From Halapricum desulfuricans (GTDB taxonomy: Archaea; Halobacteriota; Halobacteria; Halobacteriales; Haloarculaceae), in contig NZ_CP064791.1 of the NCBI RefSeq assembly GCF_017094465.1, positions 558,001-622,000 on the forward strand: a stretch of DNA of 64,000 bases. The letters run 5' to 3'. The notes beneath the pieces were generated by a model. It was given only the letters and a program-made list of their open reading frames with translations. It had not been told where the DNA came from and did no database searches. The translations under genes were made by a program, and so were the position numbers. Shown here in pieces: positions 53,700 to 62,353 of the stretch. Position 1 is the stretch's first letter, and every line of letters starts with the position of its first letter.

Positions 53700-54503
53700 T
53701 CAGTGTGGTTCCGCGATGCCCTGCATCCAGACGATGCCGATGTGGATCGCGATCAGCGTCGTCACGATAAAGGGCAGGAAGAACACGTGCAGGATGTACA
53801 TCCGCTGGAGTGTCGCCGGATTCGGCGTGAATCCGCCGAACAACAACTGGGCGACCCACTCGCCGATGAGCGGGATCGAGAGGCTCATCTCGACGCCGAT
53901 CTGGCCGGCCCAGAAGGCCAGCTGGTCCCACGGCAGCAGGTACCCCGTGTACCCGAAGACCATCGTCAGGCTGATCAGCACGATCCCGAGCAGCCAGTTG
54001 AGCTCCCGCGGTTCCTTGTATGCGCCCGTGAAGTAGACCCGCAGCATGTGCAGGAACACGGCCGCGACCATCACCTGCGCGGACCAGCGATGGAGGCTCC
54101 GCAGGAAGAAGCCGAAGTTCAACTCGACCATGATGAACTCGATCTGGGTGTACGCCAGCGAGGCCGATTCGCTCGCGCCGGCACCGGGCGTGTAGTAGAA
54201 CCCGAGCAATGCACCGGAAATAGCCGCGACGATATACGCGAGCGTCGAGAACGAGCCCAGCGCGTACAGCGGGTACCAGTACCAGAACTTATTGTCCAGG
54301 CCGTACTGTTCGGTGTGGCTCTTGGGCATCTGCATGTTGACCTTGTAATACAGGTTCTCCAGCATCTCCAGGTAGTCCACGATGCGGAGTCGCCTGTCGA
54401 GCCACATCAGCACGGTCAGATAGACAGTCTCGATGTGCGAGAGGTCGTCTCGACTCTCCAGCCAGGCGTCGTGGTCGTGATCGTCTTTGCGTTCGAGACT
54501 CAT
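53700..54503 (-). CDS. petB: Cytochrome b N-terminal-domain subunit (PetB-like)
   Basis: The 267-residue protein holds the four-helix heme-binding half of cytochrome b. The two His pairs are visible in RSLHRWSAQ and FLHMLRVYFTG on one helix and RMYILHVFFLPF and IAIHIGIVW on another; GYLLPWDQLAFWA is the family motif. It oxidises menaquinol with the Rieske protein. A His/Asp-rich N terminus precedes the first amphipathic helix. Confidence 0.95.
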   Translation of the reverse strand: MSLERKDDHDHDAWLESRDDLSHIETVYLTVLMWLDRRLRIVDYLEMLENLYYKVNMQMPKSHTEQYGLDNKFWYWYPLYALGSFSTLAYIVAAISGALLGFYYTPGAGASESASLAYTQIEFIMVELNFGFFLRSLHRWSAQVMVAAVFLHMLRVYFTGAYKEPRELNWLLGIVLISLTMVFGYTGYLLPWDQLAFWAGQIGVEMSLSIPLIGEWVAQLLFGGFTPNPATLQRMYILHVFFLPFIVTTLIAIHIGIVWMQGIAEPH

Positions 54504-54507
54504 GGTA

Positions 54508-55374
54508 TCACTCGGTCCGTGGCAGCGCGGTGAAGGTCCGTCTCACCGGGCTGAAAGGGTCGTAAATCGACTGATGGCACTGGCAGTAGACGGAGTTCTC
54601 GCCCCCGAAACTGGCGCTCCCCTCGTTGGCCTTGAACCCCGGGACACAACAGAAGTGCGTGCACTTGTTGAGCCAGGCCATGACGTCGTTTTCCGTCGCC
54701 GCCTCCAGGAAGCTGCGCGCCTCGCCGGACAGCGAGCTGTACTCGCCCTCGCCGGCGACCATCTTGCTCACCTCGGGGCTGCGCATGACCTGTACCGGGA
54801 TGGTCTGGACGTCACCGTCGGATCGCCAGTTCGCGACGGCCGGCTTGCCGAGGCCGTCCCGGCCGATGCCGTTGCCCCACTTTTCGTAGTCCTGGAACAT
54901 ATCCAGCGTCAACACCGATCCGTCGTCGACGTCGTCCTGCCAGGCGTACGTGCCGCCGGTCGACCGGAAGGCGTTGTCCTGGTCGGCGTCGGGCTGGATC
55001 CCCTCGTAGGTCTGGACGCCGCAGTACTGGAACCAGGTGGTACTGTAGGTCGTCCCGCCGATGTCCGTTTCGGCGACGGTGACTTCTTTGCCCTGGATCT
55101 CCTGGGTCTCCGGCTCCGGCCAGACGCCGTAGATTTCGTTGTCGTTTCTGATCTCGATAGGGATGATCGGCATCCCGCGCGGGGCCGGACCGTCGGTGTT
55201 CTCGATGGCAAAATACTCCGTGATCCCGCCGCCGGCGCCGGCGGCGGAGGTGGCCATCTCGACAGTCGCCGCGGTCCCGGTCGCGACCGACCCGAGAGCG
55301 GCACTCCCGACGACGCCTTTCACGAACCGCCGGCGTCCCGATTCGCTCGGATATTTGTCTTCGTCTGTGGACAT
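54508..55374 (-). CDS. petA: Rieske iron-sulfur protein
   Basis: The 288-residue protein has a Tat signal (SGRRRFVKGVVGSAALGS) that is probably kept as a membrane anchor. The [2Fe-2S] ligands are in KCTHFCCVPGF and YCQCHQSIYDP, in which two Cys and two His bind iron and the other two Cys form the disulfide. It passes electrons from menaquinol to the halocyanin. A long insert precedes the cluster domain, usual in haloarchaea. Confidence 0.93.
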   Translation of the reverse strand: MSTDEDKYPSESGRRRFVKGVVGSAALGSVATGTAATVEMATSAAGAGGGITEYFAIENTDGPAPRGMPIIPIEIRNDNEIYGVWPEPETQEIQGKEVTVAETDIGGTTYSTTWFQYCGVQTYEGIQPDADQDNAFRSTGGTYAWQDDVDDGSVLTLDMFQDYEKWGNGIGRDGLGKPAVANWRSDGDVQTIPVQVMRSPEVSKMVAGEGEYSSLSGEARSFLEAATENDVMAWLNKCTHFCCVPGFKANEGSASFGGENSVYCQCHQSIYDPFSPVRRTFTALPRTE

Positions 55375-55376
55375 AG

Positions 55377-55763
55377 TTATCGTTTGTAGTACGGATACAG
55401 CGCGCGTTTTGCGTTCTCGAGAGCCCCGTCGGTCACGGACGTTCCGTCGACGTCCTCCTCACGGACGTACAGATCCTCCCACTTGCGTCGGCGTTTCTTG
55501 ACGATCATCACGTCCGGCAGGAACTCCTTGCGATACAACAGCAGGATGAACGAGAGGTCGATGAAGATGACTCCGAGGACGCCGCCGAGGAACATGTTCC
55601 CCTCGGCCGTCAGTCCCCAGCCGCTGATTAGCCCCCAAGTGAACAGCCCGACGAAGACGATCTCGACGATCGTCAACAGGACGATTGCCAGCGCCGCCGC
55701 CGGACTCTCACGGGGCTGTTCGTACCGGTGGATATCACCGTAGGTGCTTCCGGACGAGGACAT
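55377..55763 (-). CDS. Two-helix membrane protein of the bc-type operon (128 aa)
   Basis: The 128-residue protein has helices AALAIVLLTIVEIVFVGLF and FLGGVLGVIFIDLSFILLLY followed by a basic segment (IVKKRRRKWEDLY) on the cytoplasmic side. It lies 2 nt before petA and overlaps the halocyanin stop by one base. Likely an accessory subunit; no cofactor motif. Confidence 0.7.
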   Translation of the reverse strand: MSSSGSTYGDIHRYEQPRESPAAALAIVLLTIVEIVFVGLFTWGLISGWGLTAEGNMFLGGVLGVIFIDLSFILLLYRKEFLPDVMIVKKRRRKWEDLYVREEDVDGTSVTDGALENAKRALYPYYKR

Positions 55764-56395
55764 CAGTTCCGACCTCCATTCGTGTGTACCGATTCACCGT
55801 ACTTCACGAAGAAGAACGTGAACACGAGCGACGCGCTCATCATCAGCAGCGTCGCGATTCCCACGTAGTGGGGCTGGAACGGCACGCCCATGTGCTCCGG
55901 ATTCTGTTCGCCGCCGCCGGATTCGACCTCGACGGTGGCAATGTCGTCGCCGACGGCGACGGCGCCGAGCATGCCGAGGTTCTGATGGGGGTCACAGTAG
56001 TAGGTGACGATGCCTGATTCTTCGAAGGTCTGTTCGTAGGTGTAGCCTTCCTCGCCGACGGGATCGCCCGAGGAGAAGTCGGTGTTTTCGCCGACGACGT
56101 TGTGGTCACCGCCGTTGCCGGTCCACTCCCAGGTGATCGTGGTGCCGGGATCGACCCAGACGGCGGCCGGGTTGAACGCGTAGCCGTCACTGCCGGCCCC
56201 GACTTCGATCGTGACCGCGTCCTGGCCACGGAGATCAGTCGTCGAGCCGTTGAACCCGTTCGCTCCCTCTAGATAGCCGCCGTAATCCGGCTGGACGTTT
56301 GCCTGAGCGGCCGCCGATCCGCTCGCCGCGAGTGCGCCTGCCCCGCCGGCCACGCCACCGGCCGTCCGGAGAAAGTCCCGCCTGTGCATATACAT
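55763..56395 (-). CDS. Membrane-anchored halocyanin (blue copper protein)
   Basis: The 210-residue protein has a Tat signal (MHRRDFLRTAGGVAGG), a cupredoxin domain with copper ligands in GDHNVV (His) and YYCDPHQNLGM (Cys, His, Met), and a C-terminal membrane helix. It takes electrons from the Rieske/cytochrome b complex and passes them to a terminal oxidase. A TATA box at about 56416-56422 lies 25 nt before the ATG at 56395, supporting this start over an in-frame ATG at 56389. Confidence 0.93.
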   Translation of the reverse strand: MYMHRRDFLRTAGGVAGGAGALAASGSAAAQANVQPDYGGYLEGANGFNGSTTDLRGQDAVTIEVGAGSDGYAFNPAAVWVDPGTTITWEWTGNGGDHNVVGENTDFSSGDPVGEEGYTYEQTFEESGIVTYYCDPHQNLGMLGAVAVGDDIATVEVESGGGEQNPEHMGVPFQPHYVGIATLLMMSASLVFTFFFVKYGESVHTNGGRN

Positions 56396-56713
56396 GACAT
56401 TCTGGGCACCTACTCTGTATAAACTCACCGAAACCCCCGATATATGGGGGGAAATGCGACGGCGACCCGGGTACCTTTATAACCTCTTCGCCAGGTGGGC
56501 CCAACTTATTGGGGGTGGCGATGTCGATTCTCCGGGCAGTATTGCGATTCACGGCACTGGGATCTCTTATCACCGCTGTATGAGGGCGTGTATCAAATTT
56601 AATTCATAAAGGCGTCACCATGCGTTCGACAAATACAGCTCGTGCTCCCTGTCCCGCCCGACTCAGGAGTTCATCGGTCGGCAGGGTATCGTCACGGGGG
56701 TGTATCGGCAGTG
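56396..56713. other. 318-bp gap with halocyanin promoter and a possible mini-transcript
   Basis: The left end holds the halocyanin TATA box (56416-56422, minus). On the plus strand CTTTATAACC at 56475-56484 is a second TATA-like box. It is followed by GGGGGTGGCG and a 20-codon frame (56521-56583, MSILRAVLRFTALGSLITAV). Bases 56590-56610 are AT-rich. Nothing else was recognised. Confidence 0.4.
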
Positions 56714-57556
56714 TCATCCATCTTGGTCGGAACGGGGCGGTAACACAGTCTCTCGCTCGTCTTCTCGTTCCTCGGTTTCGATGCGACCGTCCTCGTCGAT
56801 CGGCAGGAAATCCGGTCGTTCGCCGCCGACGTTGACCGCTCGCAGGCGGTCGCGAAACTCCTCGGAACGGAACCGATCGGACAGCCGCGCGTTGGCCACC
56901 ACGAACAGCAGGCCGATACCGATGACCAGGAACCCGAGTCCGGCGACAATCGAAATTGGTTCCATCCCGAACGCCATCCCGGCACCGACCAGTGCGACGC
57001 CGGCCAGCAGCTGCACGACTGCGATGGCCTGTACCATCAGGTTCCCCAGTTCGCCTCCGCCCTCGGGCACCTCCTGGGGGTCGGGCAGTATCTCGCCGTC
57101 CGGCATCTCCGGGGGATCGTAGCTGTCCATCGAACACAGCGCGATGACCGGCTTGACGTCCCGCAGGACTGTCCCTTCGCCCTCGACGCTGCCGTCGGGA
57201 TAGACGACGGCGAACCCCCCGTCGGAGTACGCAAGCAGGTAGTCCTCCTCGCGCTCGATCCGGGCGAAGACGTCCCGATCGAGTACGCGCTGCTTGAGGT
57301 CGGCCTCGACGCGGTCGAGCAGCTCTTGACCGGTGATCCAGCTGTCGGCGTCGAACGCCGCCTCCCACTCTTCGGCGGTCATCTCGGCCATGTCGGTCGG
57401 GCCGAAATCGTCGAAGTCGTACTTCTGCTCGACCCGATCGCGGAGCTGTCCAGTCGAGAGCTCTTCCCCGTCGGTGCTCGACTCGCCTGTATCTCCCGTC
57501 TCCGCACTGGCCGCCGACTCGTCTGGGTCTGGCGGCGTGGAGCCGGACGCGTCCAT
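56714..57556 (-). CDS. Uncharacterised haloarchaeal protein with two C-terminal membrane helices
   Basis: The 280-residue protein has a disordered acidic N terminus (residues 1-35), a soluble domain (LRDRVEQKYDFDDFGPTDMAEM, SWITGQELLDRVEADLK, YLLAYSDGGFAVVYPDGSVEGE), and helices AIAVVQLLAGVALVGAG and ISIVAGLGFLVIGIGLLFVV. It is on the same strand and upstream of the quinol-oxidase operon, which suggests a role with it. No enzymatic motif. Confidence 0.7.
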   Translation of the reverse strand: MDASGSTPPDPDESAASAETGDTGESSTDGEELSTGQLRDRVEQKYDFDDFGPTDMAEMTAEEWEAAFDADSWITGQELLDRVEADLKQRVLDRDVFARIEREEDYLLAYSDGGFAVVYPDGSVEGEGTVLRDVKPVIALCSMDSYDPPEMPDGEILPDPQEVPEGGGELGNLMVQAIAVVQLLAGVALVGAGMAFGMEPISIVAGLGFLVIGIGLLFVVANARLSDRFRSEEFRDRLRAVNVGGERPDFLPIDEDGRIETEEREDERETVLPPRSDQDG

Positions 57557-57818
57557 CGGTCCGGGATTCGATTTCCGTGGCCTTACGCGTATCGTTCGTC
57601 ACAGTCCGAGGAACGTGCGTTAGGTCGACACTACTGACATCTCCGTTCGCCGGGTCGGCGATACGATGTGTGTTGCCAGGACACGCAGCTCTCAGTGTTG
57701 CCGAATGTTCTGTAATTCCCGGAAAGCCATCTCATTAGTAACAAAATAATTATTGCAACCCATAATTTTGGAGAACTTACCAAAACTGGTTAATACAGAG
57801 TGGTCATCTATTCTTGCA
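57557..57818. promoter_or_regulatory. AT-rich intergenic region before the uncharacterised gene pair
   Basis: This 262-bp stretch becomes strongly AT-rich from about 57700 (AACAAAATAATTATTGCAAC near 57740), in contrast to both flanking genes. Several TATA-like strings occur there. A drop in GC that extends about 100 bp into the following gene suggests acquired DNA. No repeat or RNA gene was recognised. Confidence 0.4.
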
Positions 57819-59486
57819 ATGGCAGTTGACTTATCAGAAATACGTAGGAACTTGTTCGAAGTAGAGCTGCTGGAGCGTCTGAATTTGAAATTCAACATCA
57901 CGGCTGACGAATACAAGAGTAGTCATTCGGTGGATGGCAAGGTACGCGGGAAGATCGATCCGGACAACAACGCCAAGCGCGACCGTGTCAATCCACCTGT
58001 CAGTCTGCTAGAACGGTTGACGTCAGCGAACGGCGACAGGTCGCTGGCACTGGCGTCGGGGTATCCCCAGACGGACCTGTTCGTTGCGCTGAGCCGCCTC
58101 CCTCCGCTGTCTCAGGGGGACGAGGCCCATCAGGATAACGTCACGACCCAGCGGTTCAGCGTCGAGGGGTTGCCGGAAAACGGAACCGTGCAGCTCGAAG
58201 GGGACTGGAGTGCGACGGAGATCGATCAGGCCCTCCAGGACGACGAGATCGCATACGTCGAGCACGAATACGACATCGTCGACTTCCCCAGCGATCAGCT
58301 TCCCGTCGTCATCAGAGCGGATCTGCACCGCGATGCTCGGAAGTACATCGAAAACAAACTGAGCGTCAAGGACGTGACGATCAACAGAGACATCGAGGAA
58401 CTCGCACGAAGATTCGAGGGGCAGGGTGTGTTGTCGATCGAGATCGAATTCCCGAGCGACGCGCCCGAGGCCGAACGTGCAGGGGGTGCGGGACAGCTCA
58501 CGATCAATAACTTCCGCCTCGATATGGACTCGACGTTCAACGACATCTCGTTTCTGGCCGACCAGAAGGAAGCGGCCGACTACACGTACAATCCCGAAAA
58601 GAAGCGCGTCGAGTGGCGTGGCCGCTCGATCACCAAAGGCGATACGCTCCGGTACGACGTCCTCGGCCCGGTCAAGGAACTGCTGGGCCTCGGCGACGTT
58701 TCGGCGACGTTCCGGGGCCAGATCGAGAACCACACGCTCACTGGAACGATGATTCGTGGACTCTACGATCGGACCGGCACGCCGTTCTGGACCCCCGACA
58801 GCAGCACGAACGGCAATCTCAGTGTCTCCCACCAGGTGCGGATCCGTGGCAAGCTCCAGGTCGATCCTGCGGCGCTCGCCGGGGACACTCGCGAAGTCAC
58901 TACCGGCAAGGTGACGGTGAACGATCGCCCCTCGGAGGCGTTCGACCGGGTCGAAACCGTCTGTCGCCGGGAGGCGATGACGATCCTGAGCATCGACCCG
59001 CCGGCACATCCGGAACCGGCGCCGAACAGAGACGGCGTCTTCCAGATCACCGGCTCGGAAAACGAGAAGGGAGACGACCAGCCCGGGCAGCTGGAGGTGA
59101 AACGCGAATACGGGGACGAAGGTGTAGTCTACGCCGAAATCGAAGTGACGGGGGAGTTCACGTCGATGACCGAACAGTCCGAAGTCTCCTCGTTCGACGA
59201 GTCGAAAGACCGCCTGGTGCGATCCGACGAGGGTGGCCTCGAAACTCGCGGTAAATCGGACGTCGAAGTACGGGCACGCTCGGCCTCGTCGGAGCTCAAT
59301 AGCGATCTCATCAGTAAGATCAAAGAGGGCCTGACTGGCGTCGGCGGCGGCCGACGCACCCGCCCGAACGAACCTGCGTTCGAGGAACAGGCAAACAAAA
59401 CGGCGGACGCTCCGGAACTCGACTCCGAACCCGCGGAGCGGCTTGAGGACAGCAGTGAATCTTTCGATGGGGGTGACGACCGATGA
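57819..59486 (+). CDS. Uncharacterised 555-residue beta-rich protein
   Basis: I do not recognise this protein. It has no signal peptide or membrane helix. Residues 1-45 are helical (VDLSEIRRNLFEVELLERL); residues 120-420 look beta-rich with repeated acidic strands (FDLMDSTFNDISFL-type and VEWRGRSITKGDTLRYDVLG, LSVSHQVRIRGKLQVDP); the last 80 residues are disordered and Ser/Glu-rich. ATG at 57819 is chosen; an upstream ATG at 57753 lies in the AT-rich leader. It overlaps the zinc-finger membrane gene by 4 nt, so the two proteins are made together and probably interact. Confidence 0.7.
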   Translation: MAVDLSEIRRNLFEVELLERLNLKFNITADEYKSSHSVDGKVRGKIDPDNNAKRDRVNPPVSLLERLTSANGDRSLALASGYPQTDLFVALSRLPPLSQGDEAHQDNVTTQRFSVEGLPENGTVQLEGDWSATEIDQALQDDEIAYVEHEYDIVDFPSDQLPVVIRADLHRDARKYIENKLSVKDVTINRDIEELARRFEGQGVLSIEIEFPSDAPEAERAGGAGQLTINNFRLDMDSTFNDISFLADQKEAADYTYNPEKKRVEWRGRSITKGDTLRYDVLGPVKELLGLGDVSATFRGQIENHTLTGTMIRGLYDRTGTPFWTPDSSTNGNLSVSHQVRIRGKLQVDPAALAGDTREVTTGKVTVNDRPSEAFDRVETVCRREAMTILSIDPPAHPEPAPNRDGVFQITGSENEKGDDQPGQLEVKREYGDEGVVYAEIEVTGEFTSMTEQSEVSSFDESKDRLVRSDEGGLETRGKSDVEVRARSASSELNSDLISKIKEGLTGVGGGRRTRPNEPAFEEQANKTADAPELDSEPAERLEDSSESFDGGDDR

Positions 59487-60097
59487 GCGATCGCGTCAAG
59501 AAAACGTCCCGGCACCTGACCTGCGAACACGACGGTGATCCGGCCACGGCTGTCTGTGGTGAATGTGGAAAACCACTCTGTGAGGACCACGAGCGGACGC
59601 TCACCGATCCGCTGTTCAGCCAGTACAAAAACGATTACACGCACCTACTGCTGGGCATTGTTGGCTTCGTCGTCGTTCCCGCCGTTCTCCTTGGCGTGGT
59701 CGACGCCTCGCTGTTCGCCGATGTCGAACGACAGCTGTTCGATCAGACGATCGGTCTCCATACCGGCTTGCTCCTCACTGGGGTCCTAACCGGATTCGGC
59801 GGGCTACTGGCCACGTGGTTCCAGAGCGGCGATCAGAAGACGTCGGCCCGGGTCCTCACCCGCAATCCGCCCGAACGGGCGCTGTGCGAGGAGTGCTACC
59901 AGAGTACGAGCCTCCGCCGACTGCTCTCGGTCGCGCTGGTCGGGCTCGGTGCGCTGTTGATCCTCGCCGGTCCGATCCTGGTTGTACAGGCCGGAAACGG
60001 GGGCCTTCTCGCACTCAGCGGGCTCGGTGCCATCGTGTACTACCTCCGCCACGACGCTGTCCTATACACCCTTGGTCCGTCGAACTCCGATACGTAG
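59483..60097 (+). CDS. B-box-like zinc-finger protein with four membrane helices
   Basis: The 204-residue protein starts with a B-box-like zinc module (CEHDGDPATAVCGECGKP, then LCEDHE, about residues 14-35), then helix pairs at about 52-76 and 90-111, a cytoplasmic loop with CEECYQS, and two further helices at about 143-185. The zinc module and the CEEC pair could bind two zinc ions. It is coupled to the 555-residue protein and could anchor it at the membrane. Role unknown. Confidence 0.7.
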   Translation: MSDRVKKTSRHLTCEHDGDPATAVCGECGKPLCEDHERTLTDPLFSQYKNDYTHLLLGIVGFVVVPAVLLGVVDASLFADVERQLFDQTIGLHTGLLLTGVLTGFGGLLATWFQSGDQKTSARVLTRNPPERALCEECYQSTSLRRLLSVALVGLGALLILAGPILVVQAGNGGLLALSGLGAIVYYLRHDAVLYTLGPSNSDT

Positions 60098-60212
60098 CTC
60101 CCTGTGATCGCGCGTCCGCCACGTACCGACTTGGGCAGCCAGCCCGGTCTGTCGTTCCTCTGATCGGATGTCCTTCGGGTACTCTTTAACGATCCCGTCC
60201 GTACGACCGGTA

Positions 60213-60707
60213 ATGCTCGGGCTGGCCGACGGGACGGTGGCGACGCTGGTCGTCGTCGCGGTGACGATAAGCTTCCCCTGCTTTCTGTACGGGGCCTGGA
60301 TCGTGATCGAGAACGATCCCGTCACCTGGAGCGTGCTCGTCCGCCATCTCTCCATCGTGTTCACCGGGCTCGCGCTGACGACGATCCCGATGGTCGTGTG
60401 GATGCTCCCGAACCTCCTCGAGCAATTCTACGGGTTCAGCGTCCTGCACGCCGTCGTCGGTTTGCACGCGTACGCGTTTCTCGCGTTCGCGCTGACGGGT
60501 ATCGTTCGGATCTTCCGCGCGAAGTGGGAGCACGACCTCTATCACGATTACGACGAAGACCTCCTGCTCTCGGAGATCGGTGGCGATCGGATGGATCACT
60601 GGCGCTCCCGGCTGCGGATCGGCGTCGCCGGCTACGTCACCCTGTGGATCGTCGCCTACCTCAGCGGCCTCGCCCAGTACGTCACCAAGTACGGATTCCC
60701 GCCGTAA
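60213..60707 (+). CDS. Uncharacterised membrane protein with cytochrome-like helix layout
   Basis: A 164-residue protein with four helices: ATLVVVAVTISFPCFLYGAW, LSIVFTGLALTTIPMVVWML, LHAVVGLHAYAFLAFALTGIV, and a last GYVTLWIVAYLSG. His residues in VRHLSIV, LHAVVGLHAYAF and near KWEHDLYHDYDED are placed where heme ligands could sit, but this is not a known motif. A TTTAAC box lies about 25 nt before the ATG at 60213, supporting a leaderless start. It converges on the hydrogenase operon. Confidence 0.65.
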   Translation: MLGLADGTVATLVVVAVTISFPCFLYGAWIVIENDPVTWSVLVRHLSIVFTGLALTTIPMVVWMLPNLLEQFYGFSVLHAVVGLHAYAFLAFALTGIVRIFRAKWEHDLYHDYDEDLLLSEIGGDRMDHWRSRLRIGVAGYVTLWIVAYLSGLAQYVTKYGFPP

Positions 60708-60733
60708 CCCCCGACGGCGAACGGGGACTGAGA

Positions 60734-60898
60734 TCACCGATCGTCGTCGGCTTCGTTCCCGAACGTCCAGGGGTCGTTCGAGAGCAGCCGCTCGGGTCTG
60801 AGCACGCCCCGGACGTGATGGCCATCCGACTCGTGGTCGTCGATCTCTTCTCGGTCGATCTCGGTCTCGCAGTCCGTGCAGTACCAGCGGGTGTTCAT
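60734..60898 (-). CDS. 54-residue zinc-finger protein at the end of the hydrogenase operon
   Basis: The small protein starts MNTRWYCTDCETEIDREEID. Cys7 and Cys10 with His22 and His27/His28 (DHESDGHH) would form a C2H2-type zinc site; the rest is acidic and ends EADDDR. Its ATG overlaps the stop of the hydrogenase maturation protease (TCAT at 60895-60898), so it belongs to that operon. It might help maturation or regulation; it is not HypA by length or motif. Confidence 0.6.
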   Translation of the reverse strand: MNTRWYCTDCETEIDREEIDDHESDGHHVRGVLRPERLLSNDPWTFGNEADDDR

Positions 60899-61386
60899 AA
60901 CTCGACCTCCGATCGGGTACGCGCCGCGATCGTTTCACGGACGAGATCGATCACCTCGGGGATCCGCTCAGCCACGGTATCGCTCAACTCGGTACCTGGT
61001 TCGGTATCGGCCGGCTGGACGCCGATCACGAGCAACTCCTCCGGCAGGTCGTAGGGATCTTTTCCGGCCTGTAACGCGTCCGAGAACGAGAAGTCGTGCA
61101 TCAGCACGTCGGGCGGTGAGCCGTCGAACGATCCCTCGCGGTAGCGATACCGGTGGATTGCTCCGGGAGACGCATCCTCGACCGCGACCGCGTCGACGAC
61201 GATCGCGTAGTCGGCCCCGCTCATCGCCTCCAGCGCGAAAAACGCCGTCGTGCCGGCGTGAGTCGCGACGACGCCATCCGGGAGCCCCTCGTCACGAAGC
61301 TCCTCGATGACGTGCTCGCCGACGCCGTCGTCACCCATGATCGGATTGCCGACCCCGACGACGGCGACGTGCGAGTGCTCACTCAT
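60895..61386 (-). CDS. [NiFe] hydrogenase maturation protease (HycI/HyaD family)
   Basis: The 163-residue protein has the family motifs VVGVGNPIMGDDGVGEHVIEE (Ni-sensing Glu/Asp region), DYAIVVDAVAV and the His segment PDVLMHDFSFSDAL, plus LPEELLVIGVQPADTEPG. It clips the C-terminal peptide of the large subunit once nickel is in place; the large subunit here keeps a 26-residue tail beyond its DPCxxCxxH motif. The ATG at 61386 overlaps the cytochrome b gene by 8 nt. Confidence 0.93.
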   Translation of the reverse strand: MSEHSHVAVVGVGNPIMGDDGVGEHVIEELRDEGLPDGVVATHAGTTAFFALEAMSGADYAIVVDAVAVEDASPGAIHRYRYREGSFDGSPPDVLMHDFSFSDALQAGKDPYDLPEELLVIGVQPADTEPGTELSDTVAERIPEVIDLVRETIAARTRSEVEL

Positions 61387-62353
61387 CGGTTCGCTCACCA
61401 CCGCGTACCGAGTCGCGGTCGCCAGGGGACGCTCCCCCGGCCTTTCGTTCGGCCGTTGGCCCGCCGTCCGCGGCCGCCGGGCTCGGTCCGCCGTCGGACG
61501 ACTGCTCGTCTGCTGGCTCCTCACGTTCGCTGTGGACGATGTACGCGTTCACGTCACCGAATACCATCGACCTGAGCACGTCCCAGTTGCTCGGCAGGAC
61601 CGCGAAGTAGATGTGAAACATGACCATCACTGCGGTAATAAAGGCCAGCAGCAGGTGGATCTGCTTGAGCGTCTCCAGTGCCAGCCAGCCCGACATGAAT
61701 CCGAGCGCGTCGATCCACCAGGTCGACTCGGTCGCCATCTCCCGATACATACCGAAGCCAGTAAGCGCGAGAATTCCGATGAAGATGGCGATCCACCAGA
61801 AGAAGGTCTTCTGCATCGGGTGGTGAGCGATCCAGTCGCCCTCGTCCTCGTCGTAGGCCCGGCGCGCGTCGTGGTAGTACGGCATGTACTTTTTGAGACC
61901 GACGAACGCCTCGGCGATATCGAAGCTGACCTGAATATCCGCCATCTCCAGCAGCTGGTGGTGTTTGTCGACCAACACGTAATAGTAGGGAAAGACGACG
62001 AACGTGATCGCCACGATCAGAATCCCGGTCCACATGTGGATCCCGAACGCGACGTAGTAGCCGCCCCAGATGCCCGATTCGAGCAAGAAGTAGTTGCCCG
62101 TCCAGATCGCCAGCCCGGTCCACAGTAACAGGAAAAACAGGATCGCCTGGATCCAGTGGCTCAGGCGGTTCCCTATCGAATGACGCTCGACCGACTGGCG
62201 CTCGGCCGTCTCAAGCTGTGCGACCCTGTCGTCGGTCTCGATGATGTCGGACCTGGCTGTCCGCCAGAGCTGTCGGCCCCTGTCGAGCAGACTCGAGGCG
62301 CCGTCGGAGCCGTCCGCCGGCGACTCGCCTCCGCCGTCAGTCGCTTCCGACAT
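61379..62353 (-). CDS. Hydrogenase cytochrome b subunit
   Basis: The 324-residue membrane protein of the cytochrome b561/HyaC type links hydrogenase to menaquinone. Helices begin with RLSHWIQAILFFLLLWTGLA; His ligands are visible there, in FGIHMWTGILIV and in KQIHLLLAFITAVMVMFHIYF. A long charged N terminus and a disordered C terminus (about residues 275-324) flank the core. It overlaps the large-subunit gene by 17 nt. Confidence 0.9.
   Translation of the reverse strand: MSEATDGGGESPADGSDGASSLLDRGRQLWRTARSDIIETDDRVAQLETAERQSVERHSIGNRLSHWIQAILFFLLLWTGLAIWTGNYFLLESGIWGGYYVAFGIHMWTGILIVAITFVVFPYYYVLVDKHHQLLEMADIQVSFDIAEAFVGLKKYMPYYHDARRAYDEDEGDWIAHHPMQKTFFWWIAIFIGILALTGFGMYREMATESTWWIDALGFMSGWLALETLKQIHLLLAFITAVMVMFHIYFAVLPSNWDVLRSMVFGDVNAYIVHSEREEPADEQSSDGGPSPAAADGGPTAERKAGGASPGDRDSVRGGERTDE

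Noticed and set aside
56604..57602. Arg-rich 332-codon frame on the minus strand
   Set aside because: It is a shifted frame of the acidic 280-residue protein at 56714-57556, whose composition and membrane helices fit a real gene.
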